From: Micromonospora rosaria
GTDB lineage: Bacteria; Actinomycetota; Actinomycetes; Mycobacteriales; Micromonosporaceae
Length of the DNA: 64,000 nucleotides
Assembly (NCBI RefSeq): GCF_001567585.1
Contig: NZ_LRQV01000011.1
Span: 27,338 to 91,337, forward strand
Direction of reading: 5' to 3'
Below, piece after piece: positions 22,788 to 31,010 of the stretch (position 1 is its first letter; each line of letters opens with the position of its first letter). A model generated the notes under the pieces. It saw nothing but the letters and a program-made list of their open reading frames with translations, ran no database searches and was not told the DNA's origin. The position numbers and the translations under genes are program-made.

Positions 22788-23882
22788 CTGGCGACCAGGC
22801 GACGCGAGTACGACGAGGACGACGTCCGGGTACGACCCGGGAAGTCGTCGCGCCCCCGTACCCGTACCCGCCCCCGGCACGCCGACGCCGTGGACGGCTT
22901 CGTGATCGCGGTGGACCGGGGCCGGTACACCTGCGTCCGGGACGGGGCCGACCCCGACGCGCCGACGGTCACCGCGATGCGGGCCCGGGAACTGGGCCGC
23001 AAGTCGGTGGTGGTCGGCGACCGGGTGGGCCTGGTCGGGGACGTCTCCGGGGCGGACGGGGCGCTGGCCCGGATCGTCCGGATCGCCGACCGGCGCTCGG
23101 TGCTGCGGCGCACCGCCGACGACGACGAGACCACCGCCGAGGGCCGGCTGGAACGGGTGGTGGTGGCCAACGCCGACCAGCTCGTGATCGTCAGCGCGCT
23201 GGCCGACCCGCCGCCGCGGACCGGGTTCGTCGACCGTTGCCTGGTGGCCGCGTACGACGCCGACATCGAGCCGCTGCTCTGCCTGACCAAGGCCGACCTG
23301 GCCGGGCCGGAGCAGGTGCTCGACTACTACGCCGAGCTGGAGCTGCCGTACGTGCTGATCCGCCCCGACGCCGACCTGGCCGCGCTGCGGGCGCTGCTCG
23401 CCGGCCGGGTGTCGGTGCTGGTCGGGCACTCCGGGGTGGGCAAGTCGACGCTGGTCAACCGGCTGGTGCCGGAGGCCGACCGGGCGGTCGGCGTGGTCAG
23501 CGCGATCGGGCGGGGCCGGCACACCTCGACCAGCGCGGTGGCGCTGCGGCTGCCGGCCGGTCCCGGGGCCGACGGCGACCCGGGCTGGATCGTCGACACC
23601 CCCGGGGTCCGCAGTTTCGGGCTGGCCCACGTCTCCGCCGACAGCCTGCTGCACGGCTTCCCCGACCTGGTGGAGGGGACCGTCGACTGCCCGCCGAACT
23701 GCCCGCACACCGCCGACGAGGCGGACTGCGCGCTGGACGCCTGGGTGGCCGCCGGCCGGGCCGACGGGCGGCGGCTGGCGTCGTACCGCCGGCTGCTGGC
23801 CTCCCGGGCCGGCGAGCCGGACCCGCGCGCGGCCGAGCCCGACCGCACGGGCGAGCCGGGCGACCCACCCGCCCGGGGCTGA
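22788..23882 (+). CDS. rsgA: Ribosome small-subunit GTPase RsgA
   Basis: RsgA is a circularly permuted GTPase for late 30S assembly. G4-G1-G3 order is visible: LTKADL (about 165), GHSGVGKST, and DTPGVRSFGL. The zinc knuckle CPPNCPHTADEADCA follows. An OB fold lies at about 35-80. The conserved start in Actinobacteria (TRRREYDEDDVRVRPGK) is encoded upstream of the first GTG (22890), and the only plausible initiator for it is CTG at 22788, preceded by AGGGGGCGG. If only ATG/GTG/TTG are allowed, the gene starts at 22890 and loses 34 residues. Confidence 0.9.
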   Translation: MATRRREYDEDDVRVRPGKSSRPRTRTRPRHADAVDGFVIAVDRGRYTCVRDGADPDAPTVTAMRARELGRKSVVVGDRVGLVGDVSGADGALARIVRIADRRSVLRRTADDDETTAEGRLERVVVANADQLVIVSALADPPPRTGFVDRCLVAAYDADIEPLLCLTKADLAGPEQVLDYYAELELPYVLIRPDADLAALRALLAGRVSVLVGHSGVGKSTLVNRLVPEADRAVGVVSAIGRGRHTSTSAVALRLPAGPGADGDPGWIVDTPGVRSFGLAHVSADSLLHGFPDLVEGTVDCPPNCPHTADEADCALDAWVAAGRADGRRLASYRRLLASRAGEPDPRAAEPDRTGEPGDPPARG

Positions 23883-23906
23883 CCGGGCGTCGCTACCGTC
23901 AGCGGC

Positions 23907-24710
23907 ATGACCCGGTACGCCGACGACATCGCCCTCGCCCACCTGCTCGCCGACCGGGCCGACGCCGTCTCGACGGCCCGGTTCCGCGCGCTCGACCTGC
24001 GGGTCGAGGCCAAGCCGGACCTGACCCCGGTCTCCGACGCGGACACCGCCGTGGAGCGGGAGATCCGGGCCCTGCTGGCCGAGCACCGCCCCGGGGACGG
24101 CCTGCTCGGCGAGGAGTACGGCGAGCAGCCGGCGGCCGGCCCGGACGGACGGCGCTGGGTGGTGGACCCGGTCGACGGCACCAAGAACTTCATCCGGGGC
24201 GTGCCGATCTGGGCCACCCTGATCGCCCTGCTGGAGGGGGACCGCCCGGTGCTGGGGCTGGTCTCCGCCCCGGCGCTGGGCCGCCGCTGGTGGGCGGCGA
24301 CGGGCGCCGGCGCGTACGCCGGGCCGGACGCCGCCGGTGGCGCCCCGATCCGGGTCTCCGGTGTGGGCCGGCTCGCCGACGCGAGCTTCTGCTACTCCTC
24401 CCTGGACGGCTGGATCGCCGGCGGGCGGCTGGACGGGATGCTCGGCCTGATGCGCGAGACCTGGCGCAGCCGGGCGTACGGCGACTTCTACGGCTACATG
24501 CTGCTGGCCGAGGGGGCACTGGACGTGATGGTGGAGCCGGAGCTGTCGCTGTGGGACGTCGCCGCGCTGGTGCCGATCGTCACCGAGGCCGGGGGCGCCT
24601 TCACCGACCTGACCGGCCAACTCGCGCCCGGCGACGGCAGCGCGGTGGCCAGCAACGGCCCGCTGCACGCCGACGTGCTGGCCCGGCTCACCCGGCCAGC
24701 CGCGCACTGA
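23907..24710 (+). CDS. hisN: Histidinol-phosphatase (inositol monophosphatase family)
   Basis: A 267-residue IMPase-fold enzyme. Metal ligands lie in LLGEEYGE and WVVDPVDGTKNFIRGVPIW; the C-terminal LWDVAALVPIVTEAGG closes the site. The pattern DPVDGTKNF-RG and WATLIAL is typical of the HisN branch, which dephosphorylates histidinol phosphate, although inositol phosphatases share much of it. The ATG at 23907 lies 7 bases after TACCGT, suggesting a leaderless transcript. No other his genes are nearby. Confidence 0.88.
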   Translation: MTRYADDIALAHLLADRADAVSTARFRALDLRVEAKPDLTPVSDADTAVEREIRALLAEHRPGDGLLGEEYGEQPAAGPDGRRWVVDPVDGTKNFIRGVPIWATLIALLEGDRPVLGLVSAPALGRRWWAATGAGAYAGPDAAGGAPIRVSGVGRLADASFCYSSLDGWIAGGRLDGMLGLMRETWRSRAYGDFYGYMLLAEGALDVMVEPELSLWDVAALVPIVTEAGGAFTDLTGQLAPGDGSAVASNGPLHADVLARLTRPAAH

Positions 24711-24736
24711 CCGACGGCAGCCACTATCCTCGCCAG

Positions 24737-25636
24737 GTGTCCGCAACCGGTTGGTGTTTCCTCGCGGCGATGATCGTCGCGTACGGCGTCGCCAACCTCC
24801 TCCAGTCGGTCGCCGCCGCCCGGACCACGGTGCACCACACCTTCGACCCGGGGCTGCTGCTGCGGCTGGCCAGCCACCGCACGTACCTGCTCGGGCTGGG
24901 TTGCCAGATGGCCGCCTTCGTCCTGGCCTTCCTGGCCCGGCGCGACCTGCCGTTGTTCCTGGTGCAGGCGAGCGTGGCCGCCGGGCTCGGGGTGACCGCG
25001 ATCCTCGGCGTGGCGGTGCTGAAGTGGCGACTACCCGCCGCCGAGGTGGCCCTGCTGGTGCTGCTCTTCGTCGGGATCGCCGCGCTGGTGCTCTCCGCCC
25101 GGCCGGCCACCTCGAAGCAGCTCGGCGCCGCCGGCACCGTCGCGTTGCTGGTCACCCTGGTCGTGGTCGGGGTGGTGGGCGTCTTCGCGGTCCGGCTGCA
25201 CGGCGCGCCCGGGTCGGTGGCGCTGGGCTCCCTGGCCGGGTTGGCGTTCTCCGCCGCCGCGGTGGCGGCCCGGCCGCTGGCCGCGGTGCACTCGGTGGAG
25301 GCGTTCCTCCGCCACCCGCTGCTCTACCTGCTGGTCGCCCACTCGGTCGTCGGTCAGCTCCTGCTCGGCCTGGCCATGCAGCGCGGGTCGACCACCGCCG
25401 CCGTGGCCGCCATGGACGCCGCCGGGGCGGTGCCCGCCGCGATCGTCGGCCTGCTGCTGCTCAACGACAAGATCTGGCCGGGCCGGGAGTGGCTGGCCGG
25501 CCTCGGGTTCCTGGCCACGCTCGTCGCGGTCATCGGCCTGACCCGGTACGCCGAGCCGCAGCACCAGCACGCCGTCGCCGACCGGCGGGCCCGCGCCGAG
25601 GTGGGCATCCCCACACCGGCCCGCCGCCCCGGCTGA
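24737..25636 (+). CDS. DMT/EamA-like integral membrane protein
   Basis: A 299-residue protein with about nine or ten hydrophobic segments, starting FLAAMIVAYGVANLLQSVAA. The second half includes AAAVAARPLAAVHSV and AVAAMDAAGAVPAAIVGLLL, which resembles the repeat structure of drug/metabolite transporters. It could be a transporter or a membrane protein of the DMT type with unknown substrate. The GTG at 24737 lies 6 bases after TATCCT, so it is probably leaderless. The C-terminal 30 residues are polar and cytoplasmic. Confidence 0.8.
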   Translation: MSATGWCFLAAMIVAYGVANLLQSVAAARTTVHHTFDPGLLLRLASHRTYLLGLGCQMAAFVLAFLARRDLPLFLVQASVAAGLGVTAILGVAVLKWRLPAAEVALLVLLFVGIAALVLSARPATSKQLGAAGTVALLVTLVVVGVVGVFAVRLHGAPGSVALGSLAGLAFSAAAVAARPLAAVHSVEAFLRHPLLYLLVAHSVVGQLLLGLAMQRGSTTAAVAAMDAAGAVPAAIVGLLLLNDKIWPGREWLAGLGFLATLVAVIGLTRYAEPQHQHAVADRRARAEVGIPTPARRPG

Positions 25637-25663
25637 CCCGGCCCGCCCGCACCCACAGCCGTC

Positions 25664-25693
25664 CCCGGGGCGGTGCGGTCACGCCGCCCCGGG
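25664..25693. terminator. Bidirectional terminator
   Basis: CCCGGGGCGG (25664-25673) and CCGCCCCGGG (25684-25693) form a perfect 10-bp stem between the convergent membrane-protein and glycosyltransferase genes. Confidence 0.7.
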
Positions 25694-25704
25694 ACCCGGT
25701 CCGG

Positions 25705-26904
25705 TCACGCCTCCACGGGGCGGCGGCGGCCGACCACCCGTTCGTAGAGCCGCTCCAGCGCGCTCGCCGTCCGTTCCCAGGTGTAGCTGCACCGGACCCG
25801 GTCCACGGCGGCGTGCCCGTACGCGAACCGGCCGGCGTTGTCGGCGAGCAGCCGGCGCAGGGTCACCCCCAGGGTCCGGACGTCGCCCGGCGGGACCAGC
25901 TTGCCGGTGACCTCGTCCACCACCGCGTCGGCGATGCCGCCCATGGCGTAGCCGACCACCGGTACGCCGCACGCCATCGCCTCCAGCGACACCCGGCCCG
26001 CCGAGGAGTAGTGCGGGGTGCAGGCCACCACGTCGGCGGAGCGGTACCAGGTGGCCATCTGGTCGTGCGGCACCGCGCCGACCAGGCGGACCTGCTCGGC
26101 GACCCCGTGCCGTTCGGCCAGTTCCCGCAGGCGGCGTGCCTCGGCGTGCTGGGCGAGCTGCTCGGCGGGGGGTCCACCGGCGATCACGAGTTCGGCGTCG
26201 CCCACCAGCCGCATCGCCCGGATCAGGTCGTCCTGGCCGTGGCCGGCGGCGAGCCCGCCCACGGAGAGGATCCGGGACCGCTGGTCGCGGGGGGCCGCCT
26301 CCCCGTCGGGGTGGAAGTGCGCGGTGTCGACGCCGGCCGGCACCATCGCCACCGAGGCCCGGTGCAGCCCCATCCGGGTGAGTTCGTCGACCTCGTCGTT
26401 GCACTGGGCGACCGCGATGTCCACCGCCCGGGTCAGGGCCCGTTCCAGCGGGATCCGCTCCCCCGGCCCGTCGTAGCCCCGGCCGAGGTGGCGCAGTTGC
26501 TCGACGCCGAGCGAGTGGAACGTCTGCACGACCGGGATGTCGGTCTCCCGCACCGCCGTGGCGGCGGCGAGGCCACCCACCCAGTAGTGCCCGTGCACCA
26601 CGTCCGGCCGCCAGTCGCCGGACCAGCGCTCGCTGAGCCAGCGGCCGAACTCGGGGACGTACGGCACCAGCGCGGCGGTGGGCGCCGGGGCGGTCGGACC
26701 GACCGGGACCCGCTCCAGCAGGTACCCCCCGACCTCGGTCACCTCGGCCAGGCCCGCGTCCTCGCGGCGCTCGTACACCCGGACGTCGTGCCCGCGTCCG
26801 GCCAGTTCGGCGGCGACCCGGGCGATGTGCTGGTGGGTGCCGACGACGAGACCGTCGGCGTACGGGGACGGGCCGGCGTGGGCACAGACGAGGCCGACGC
26901 GCAT
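25705..26904 (-). CDS. GT4-family glycosyltransferase
   Basis: A 399-residue GT-B enzyme. The N-terminal Rossmann half starts MRVGLVCAHAGPSPYADGLV and has GTHQHIARVAAELAGRGHDV. The acceptor region includes DVVHGHYWVGGLAA. The C-terminal donor-binding half has ILSVGGLAAGHGQDDLIRAM and SSAGRVSLEAMACGVPVVGY, with the retaining-GT4 Glu in SLEAMACG. It would transfer a sugar from a nucleotide donor to an unknown acceptor. GGAGGTGACCC precedes the ATG. The 19-residue MshA-type hallmarks are absent, so it is not obviously mycothiol synthesis. Confidence 0.9.
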   Translation of the reverse strand: MRVGLVCAHAGPSPYADGLVVGTHQHIARVAAELAGRGHDVRVYERREDAGLAEVTEVGGYLLERVPVGPTAPAPTAALVPYVPEFGRWLSERWSGDWRPDVVHGHYWVGGLAAATAVRETDIPVVQTFHSLGVEQLRHLGRGYDGPGERIPLERALTRAVDIAVAQCNDEVDELTRMGLHRASVAMVPAGVDTAHFHPDGEAAPRDQRSRILSVGGLAAGHGQDDLIRAMRLVGDAELVIAGGPPAEQLAQHAEARRLRELAERHGVAEQVRLVGAVPHDQMATWYRSADVVACTPHYSSAGRVSLEAMACGVPVVGYAMGGIADAVVDEVTGKLVPPGDVRTLGVTLRRLLADNAGRFAYGHAAVDRVRCSYTWERTASALERLYERVVGRRRPVEA

Positions 26905-27145
26905 GGGTCACCTCCATGCGTTCTACGAGTGGTGGGTCTCCGGTCAGAGCGTCCCATTAACCGGCCCCGGAGAAGACCAAACCTGACAGATCGGGATCGG
27001 TCAGACGGGCCGTGACCACCCGGACCGGTCCGGGCCACCCGACGCGGCCCCGGTCCCCGCCGATCCGGCGCGCTCGCACCGGCCCACGGTGCGAGCCGAG
27101 GGCCCGGCTGCACGCTCCGTACCCGACGTGCACAATGACAGGGTT

Positions 27146-27901
27146 ATGCCGACGGACGTGCAATGCCTGGTGGAGACGGACGGATCAACCACGGTCGTCC
27201 GGCTGTCCGGGCTGCTCACCCCCGCCGGAGCCGACACGGTGCGTGACATTTTGCTCACCCGGCTCTGCGCCCGACCGGGTCCGCTGGTGGTCGACCTCAG
27301 CGCGCTGCGGTCGGCCGCGCCCGGTACCGGTCGGCTCTTCGCCGAGGTCCACCGGGCGGTCGCCGACTGGCCGGCGGCGGGGCTGCTGATCCTCGACCCG
27401 GGCCGGCTGACCCTGGCAGCCGGGTCGACGCCGCCGGGGCCGGACGCGCCACCGGTCTGCGCCACCCCGGCCGAGGCGTTGGCCGTGCTCGCCGGGGCAC
27501 CGGCCGCCGCGCCGGTGCACACCGATCTCGCCCCGGTCGTCGGCGCGGCCCGGGAGGCCCGCGTGACGGTGACCGAGAGCTGCGCCCGGTGGGGACTGCC
27601 GGAGCTGGCCGAGCCGGGCTGCATCGCGGTGACCGAGATGGTCAACAACGCGGTGGCGCACGCCCGCACCGGGATGACCCTGCGGCTGGCCCCCCGCGCG
27701 GGCGCGCTGCACCTGGCGGTACGCGACTACTCCCGGCGTCAGCCGGCGTTCGCCGGGCTCGCCCCGCCGACCTCGACCGGCGGACGCGGGCTGCTGCTGA
27801 TCGACACCGTCGCCCGCCGCTGGGGCAGCACGGACGTACCGGACGGCAAGGTCGTCTGGTGCGTCCTGTACGCCGAGGACGAGGCCGCCTTCCGGCACTG
27901 A
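27146..27901 (+). CDS. STAS-HATPase fusion regulator
   Basis: A 251-residue fusion of an anti-sigma-antagonist-like STAS domain (about 1-115) and an RsbW-like ATPase (about 128-245). The STAS part reads VVRLSGLLTPAGADTVRDIL and VVDLSALRSAAPGTGRLFAE; the usual DSSGL phosphorylation loop is replaced by APGTG, so the switch serine is missing. The ATPase part has AVTEMVNNAVAHARTGMTLR and STGGRGLLLIDTVARRWG, with an intact N-box Asn. It may therefore be a self-contained, signal-independent kinase or phosphatase partner. The ATG at 27146 is the first good start; no operon partners. Confidence 0.8.
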   Translation: MPTDVQCLVETDGSTTVVRLSGLLTPAGADTVRDILLTRLCARPGPLVVDLSALRSAAPGTGRLFAEVHRAVADWPAAGLLILDPGRLTLAAGSTPPGPDAPPVCATPAEALAVLAGAPAAAPVHTDLAPVVGAAREARVTVTESCARWGLPELAEPGCIAVTEMVNNAVAHARTGMTLRLAPRAGALHLAVRDYSRRQPAFAGLAPPTSTGGRGLLLIDTVARRWGSTDVPDGKVVWCVLYAEDEAAFRH

Positions 27902-27981
27902 GCGGGCGGGCCGGGCGACGGGCGGGCGGTCGGGGACCACCGGGTCGGTTACGCCGTACTGGTATCGGGTAGTGCTCCACC

Positions 27982-28554
27982 ATGCGCGACGACGAGTACC
28001 CGACTCCCGTGTCCGACCCCGAGGCGGAGGGCCTGCCCGACACCGCCGACGACGACTCGACCGCCAACGACGACGTGGCGACCGGTCGGGAGGCGGACGG
28101 GCCGGAGCCGGCACAGCTCCCCGGCGACCGGGCCCCGGTGGCCGTCGACCGGTACGGCACCACGGCCGAGGAGCAGCTCGACGGGGAGTCGCTGGACTAC
28201 AAGCTCGACCGGGAACAGTACGAGCGTCCGGCGGACGACCCGCTGGCCGGCCCGGTGGACCCGGACATCGCCGCCGAGGCGGACAGCGAGGAGGCCGCCG
28301 CGCAGGCCCAGCTCGACGCGGACGTGATCGAGCCGGGCCCGACCTCCGACCCGCGCTCGCCGGTCTCGCTGTACGACCACGGCCAGCTCGGCACGGTGGC
28401 CGACGCCCAGGTGGGTCGCCTGGTCGAACCGGACGAGGGGGTCCGTTCCGACTCGGAGAGCGACTCGGTGGCGTACGACGCGGGGGCCGCCGGTGGTGGC
28501 GCGAGCGCCGAGGAGCTGGCGATCCACGAGACCCGGCCGCCCGGGTCGTCCTGA
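27982..28554 (+). CDS. DUF5709 domain protein
   Basis: A 190-residue acidic, low-complexity protein. The central block RYGTTAEEQLDGESLDYKLD then REQYERPADDPLAG, together with the C-terminal RLVEPDEGVRSDSESDSVAY, is typical of the DUF5709 family in actinomycetes. There is no membrane segment or signal peptide. Asp and Glu dominate; the protein is probably largely disordered. Function is unknown. It is convergent with the response regulator gene, with 19 bases between the stops. Confidence 0.85.
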   Translation: MRDDEYPTPVSDPEAEGLPDTADDDSTANDDVATGREADGPEPAQLPGDRAPVAVDRYGTTAEEQLDGESLDYKLDREQYERPADDPLAGPVDPDIAAEADSEEAAAQAQLDADVIEPGPTSDPRSPVSLYDHGQLGTVADAQVGRLVEPDEGVRSDSESDSVAYDAGAAGGGASAEELAIHETRPPGSS

Positions 28555-28573
28555 CCCGGCCCGCCGGGACCGC

Positions 28574-29236
28574 TCACTCGTCCAGGCCCTGCTCGATGGC
28601 GTACCGGGTCAGCTCGACCCGGTTGTGCAGGTGCAACTTGCCCAGCGTGTTCTGGACGTGGTTCTGCACGGTCCGGTGGGACAGCCCGAGCCGCTGGGCG
28701 ATCTGCTTGTAGGACATCCCCTTCGCCACCAGGCGCAGCACCTCGGTCTCCCGGTCGGTGAGCCGGGGGGCCGTGCCGTCGCGGGCCGCCGCGTCCCCGT
28801 TCGGTCCCCCGGCGGCGAGCCGGCGGTACTCGCCGAGGACCAGCCCGGCCAGGCCGGGGGTGAAGACCGGCTCACCGGCGGCGGCCCGGCGCACCGCGTC
28901 CAGGAACTCCGCCGGGGCGGCGGACTTCACCAGGTAGCCGGTGGCCCCGGCCTTCACCGCGTCGAGGACGCTCTGCTGCTCCCCGCTCGCCGACAACATC
29001 AGCACCCGGACGTCGGGCAGCGCCGCCCGCAGCCCGTGGATCACCTCCACCCCGGAGATGTCCGGCAGTTGCAGGTCCAGCACGACCACGTCGGGGCGGA
29101 CGGCGGCGGCCACCCGCACCGCCTGGCGCCCCTCCCCGCTGGTCGCCACCACCACGTGGCCGGCCTCGGTGAGGTCCCGGGCCACCCCTTCCCGCCACAT
29201 CGGGTGGTCGTCGACGACCATCACCCGGACGCTCAT
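28574..29236 (-). CDS. NarL/FixJ-family response regulator
   Basis: The 220-residue regulator has a receiver domain (VMVVDDHPMWREGVARDLTE, phospho-Asp in VVLDLQLPD, LMLSASGEQQSV, VKSAAPAEFL) and a LuxR-type HTH (LTDRETEVLRLVAKGMSYKQ then HRTVQNHVQNTLGKLHLHN). Its ATG shares a 4-base ATGA overlap with the stop of the kinase gene upstream. It resembles the MacR half of the actinomycete MacRS pair, which controls cell-surface and developmental genes in Streptomyces; that equivalence is by similarity of layout only. Confidence 0.94.
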   Translation of the reverse strand: MSVRVMVVDDHPMWREGVARDLTEAGHVVVATSGEGRQAVRVAAAVRPDVVVLDLQLPDISGVEVIHGLRAALPDVRVLMLSASGEQQSVLDAVKAGATGYLVKSAAPAEFLDAVRRAAAGEPVFTPGLAGLVLGEYRRLAAGGPNGDAAARDGTAPRLTDRETEVLRLVAKGMSYKQIAQRLGLSHRTVQNHVQNTLGKLHLHNRVELTRYAIEQGLDE

Positions 29237-30357
29237 CCCCGCCCCCTCGGCACGGTCAGCTCGACCTCGGTGCCGAGGCCGGGCGCGGAGTGGATGCGGA
29301 CCGTGCCGCCGAGGTCGGTCACCCGACCCCGGATGGACTGCGCCACCCCCAGCCGCCCCTGCGAGGCCGCCTCGGCGAGCCGCCCCTCGGGCATCCCCGG
29401 CCCCTCGTCGCGTACCGACACCGTCACCGTCGCCCCCTCGTCCTCGATCAGCACCCACGCCCGCCCGTCCGCGTGCCGGTCGACGTTGTCCAGCGCGGCC
29501 CCGGCCGCCGCCGCCAGTTCCCGGGCCACCGGGGCGGGCATCGGCACCGGGGTGGCTGGCGCGGAGACGGACACCGTGGCGGAGGAGTACCGGCCCAGCA
29601 GGGTACGCAGGTCCAGGTCGCTGCCGCCGGCCGGCGGGTCGGTGGCGTCCCGCCCGGCGATCAGCGCGCGCAGCGCCGCCTCCTGCTCACCGGCGAGCCG
29701 GGCCAGTTCCCCGGCCTCACCGTCGAGGTGCGCGCCGCGCCGCTGCACCAGCGCCAGCACCTGGAGCACCGAGTCGTGGATGCCCCGCGCCAGCCGTTCC
29801 CGCTCCCGGGTCGCCGCCTCCAGCTCCACCGCCCGTTGCAGCCGTTCCTCCGCGGTCACCGCCAACCGGGCCACGTGCCCCACCACCAGCCCGGCGAGGA
29901 GGACCAGGATGGCCCCGGTGAACGAGGAGTCGCCGAGGTGGTCCCGGGTCGCCAGGTCCGCCGCGCCGACCACCAGGGCGGCCACCGTGCCGCGCCGCCG
30001 GCCGCCGGAGACCGCCCAGGCGAGCACCGGCCCACCGAGCCAGGCCACGGCGAGGGTGGGCACCCCGGCGGCGAGCGCCTCCCGACCGATCACCCAGGGG
30101 GTGACCAGCAGGACCCCGACCACCACCGCGAGATCGGCCAGGAGCAGCGGCCAGCGCCGCCAGGCCGGTCGGGCGTACGCCACGGCGGTGGCCACCGTCC
30201 AGCCGAGCATCACCGCCAGGACGACGACCGCGGCCAGCGGGTGGGCGTACCGGTCGGCGTCGCGCACGACCAGCGCGCCGACGTAGAGCAGCGAGGCGAA
30301 CCGGAACACCGCGATGGCCCGCCAGAGCGGAACCTCCAGACCACCGGGCGAGGACAT
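29233..30357 (-). CDS. MacS-like membrane sensor histidine kinase
   Basis: A 374-residue kinase with about five or six membrane segments in residues 15-160, no obvious extracytoplasmic sensor domain, then the HisKA_3 dimer helix (ERERLARGIHDSVLQVLALV, His as phosphoacceptor) and an ATPase (AAAGAALDNVDRHADG, DEGPGMPEG, LGVAQSIRGRVTDLGG). It should phosphorylate the adjoining NarL-type regulator. The PspC domain found in some MacS kinases is absent. The ATG at 30357 is preceded by CGAGGAC. It is divergent from the anti-sigma ATPase gene by 120 bases. Confidence 0.92.
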   Translation of the reverse strand: MSSPGGLEVPLWRAIAVFRFASLLYVGALVVRDADRYAHPLAAVVVLAVMLGWTVATAVAYARPAWRRWPLLLADLAVVVGVLLVTPWVIGREALAAGVPTLAVAWLGGPVLAWAVSGGRRRGTVAALVVGAADLATRDHLGDSSFTGAILVLLAGLVVGHVARLAVTAEERLQRAVELEAATRERERLARGIHDSVLQVLALVQRRGAHLDGEAGELARLAGEQEAALRALIAGRDATDPPAGGSDLDLRTLLGRYSSATVSVSAPATPVPMPAPVARELAAAAGAALDNVDRHADGRAWVLIEDEGATVTVSVRDEGPGMPEGRLAEAASQGRLGVAQSIRGRVTDLGGTVRIHSAPGLGTEVELTVPRGRG

Positions 30358-30477
30358 GGCGACACCATGCCACAGCCGGGTACGTGGCCGGAAAGCCAGC
30401 GTGTGCAGGGGCTGCCTAGCCCGACGTACGGTAGAAATGCCGCGAACCACTCCAAGATCCGTCGTCGGGACCAGGCC

Positions 30478-30945
30478 ATGCCGAATGCAGATTCCCCCGC
30501 ACCGCGTACGGTTGTGCCCATCGAACCTTTCGTCCTCATCGCCGAAGCCTTTGACGAAGGCCGGGTGACCGAGCTGCGCCACTCGGTCGCCTCCTGCGCG
30601 TCCGCGGCGGGGCTGCGCGGGCAGGCCCTGGACGACTTCGTGCTCGCGGTCAACGAGCTGATCACCAACGCGGTCCGGCACGGCGGCGGGCAGGGCTGGC
30701 TCCGGCTCTGGCCGAACGGGGCGCACCTGTTCTGCGAGGTCGCCGACCACGGGCACGGGATCAGCGAGCAGCGGCTGGACGACCGGAGCCGCCCCGCGCC
30801 GGAGACCGCCGGGGGCTGGGGGCTCTGGCTCGCCCGCGAGCTGAGCGACACCATGGAGGTCGAGACCGGCGAGTCGGGCACCGTCGTACGGATCAGCGCC
30901 CGACTCGCCGCCGGTCAGCAACCGGCCCAGCCCGGCGCCGGCTGA
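30478..30945 (+). CDS. RsbW-like ATP-binding anti-sigma regulator
   Basis: A 155-residue GHKL protein of the Streptomyces-type ATP-binding regulator family. The N-box DDFVLAVNELITNAVRHGGG and the later GWGLWLARELSDTMEVETGE are intact, so ATP binding is likely, unlike the gene at 1244. The ATG at 30478 has no strong Shine-Dalgarno; CCAGG lies 5 bases before. The 30-residue start is less conserved. It probably acts as an anti-sigma or phosphorylation partner for a STAS protein, and the STAS fusion at 27146 is a candidate interacting protein. Confidence 0.85.
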   Translation: MPNADSPAPRTVVPIEPFVLIAEAFDEGRVTELRHSVASCASAAGLRGQALDDFVLAVNELITNAVRHGGGQGWLRLWPNGAHLFCEVADHGHGISEQRLDDRSRPAPETAGGWGLWLARELSDTMEVETGESGTVVRISARLAAGQQPAQPGAG

Positions 30946-31010
30946 CCCGCACCCTCTCCCACCCGCGGTGGGCCGCGCTCGTGGCGGACCGGCGGCAGGC
31001 TCGTGGCGGG

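Noticed and set aside
22703..24736. Extension of the DMT-like membrane protein far upstream (a 977-codon frame)
   Set aside because: The upstream part overlaps rsgA and hisN out of frame. The GTG at 24737 with its own -10 box begins the hydrophobic protein cleanly.
28593..30000. Possible long plus-strand coding region opposite the two-component genes
   Set aside because: The minus strand holds intact receiver, HTH and kinase motifs; the plus-strand translations are repetitive and unlike any family.
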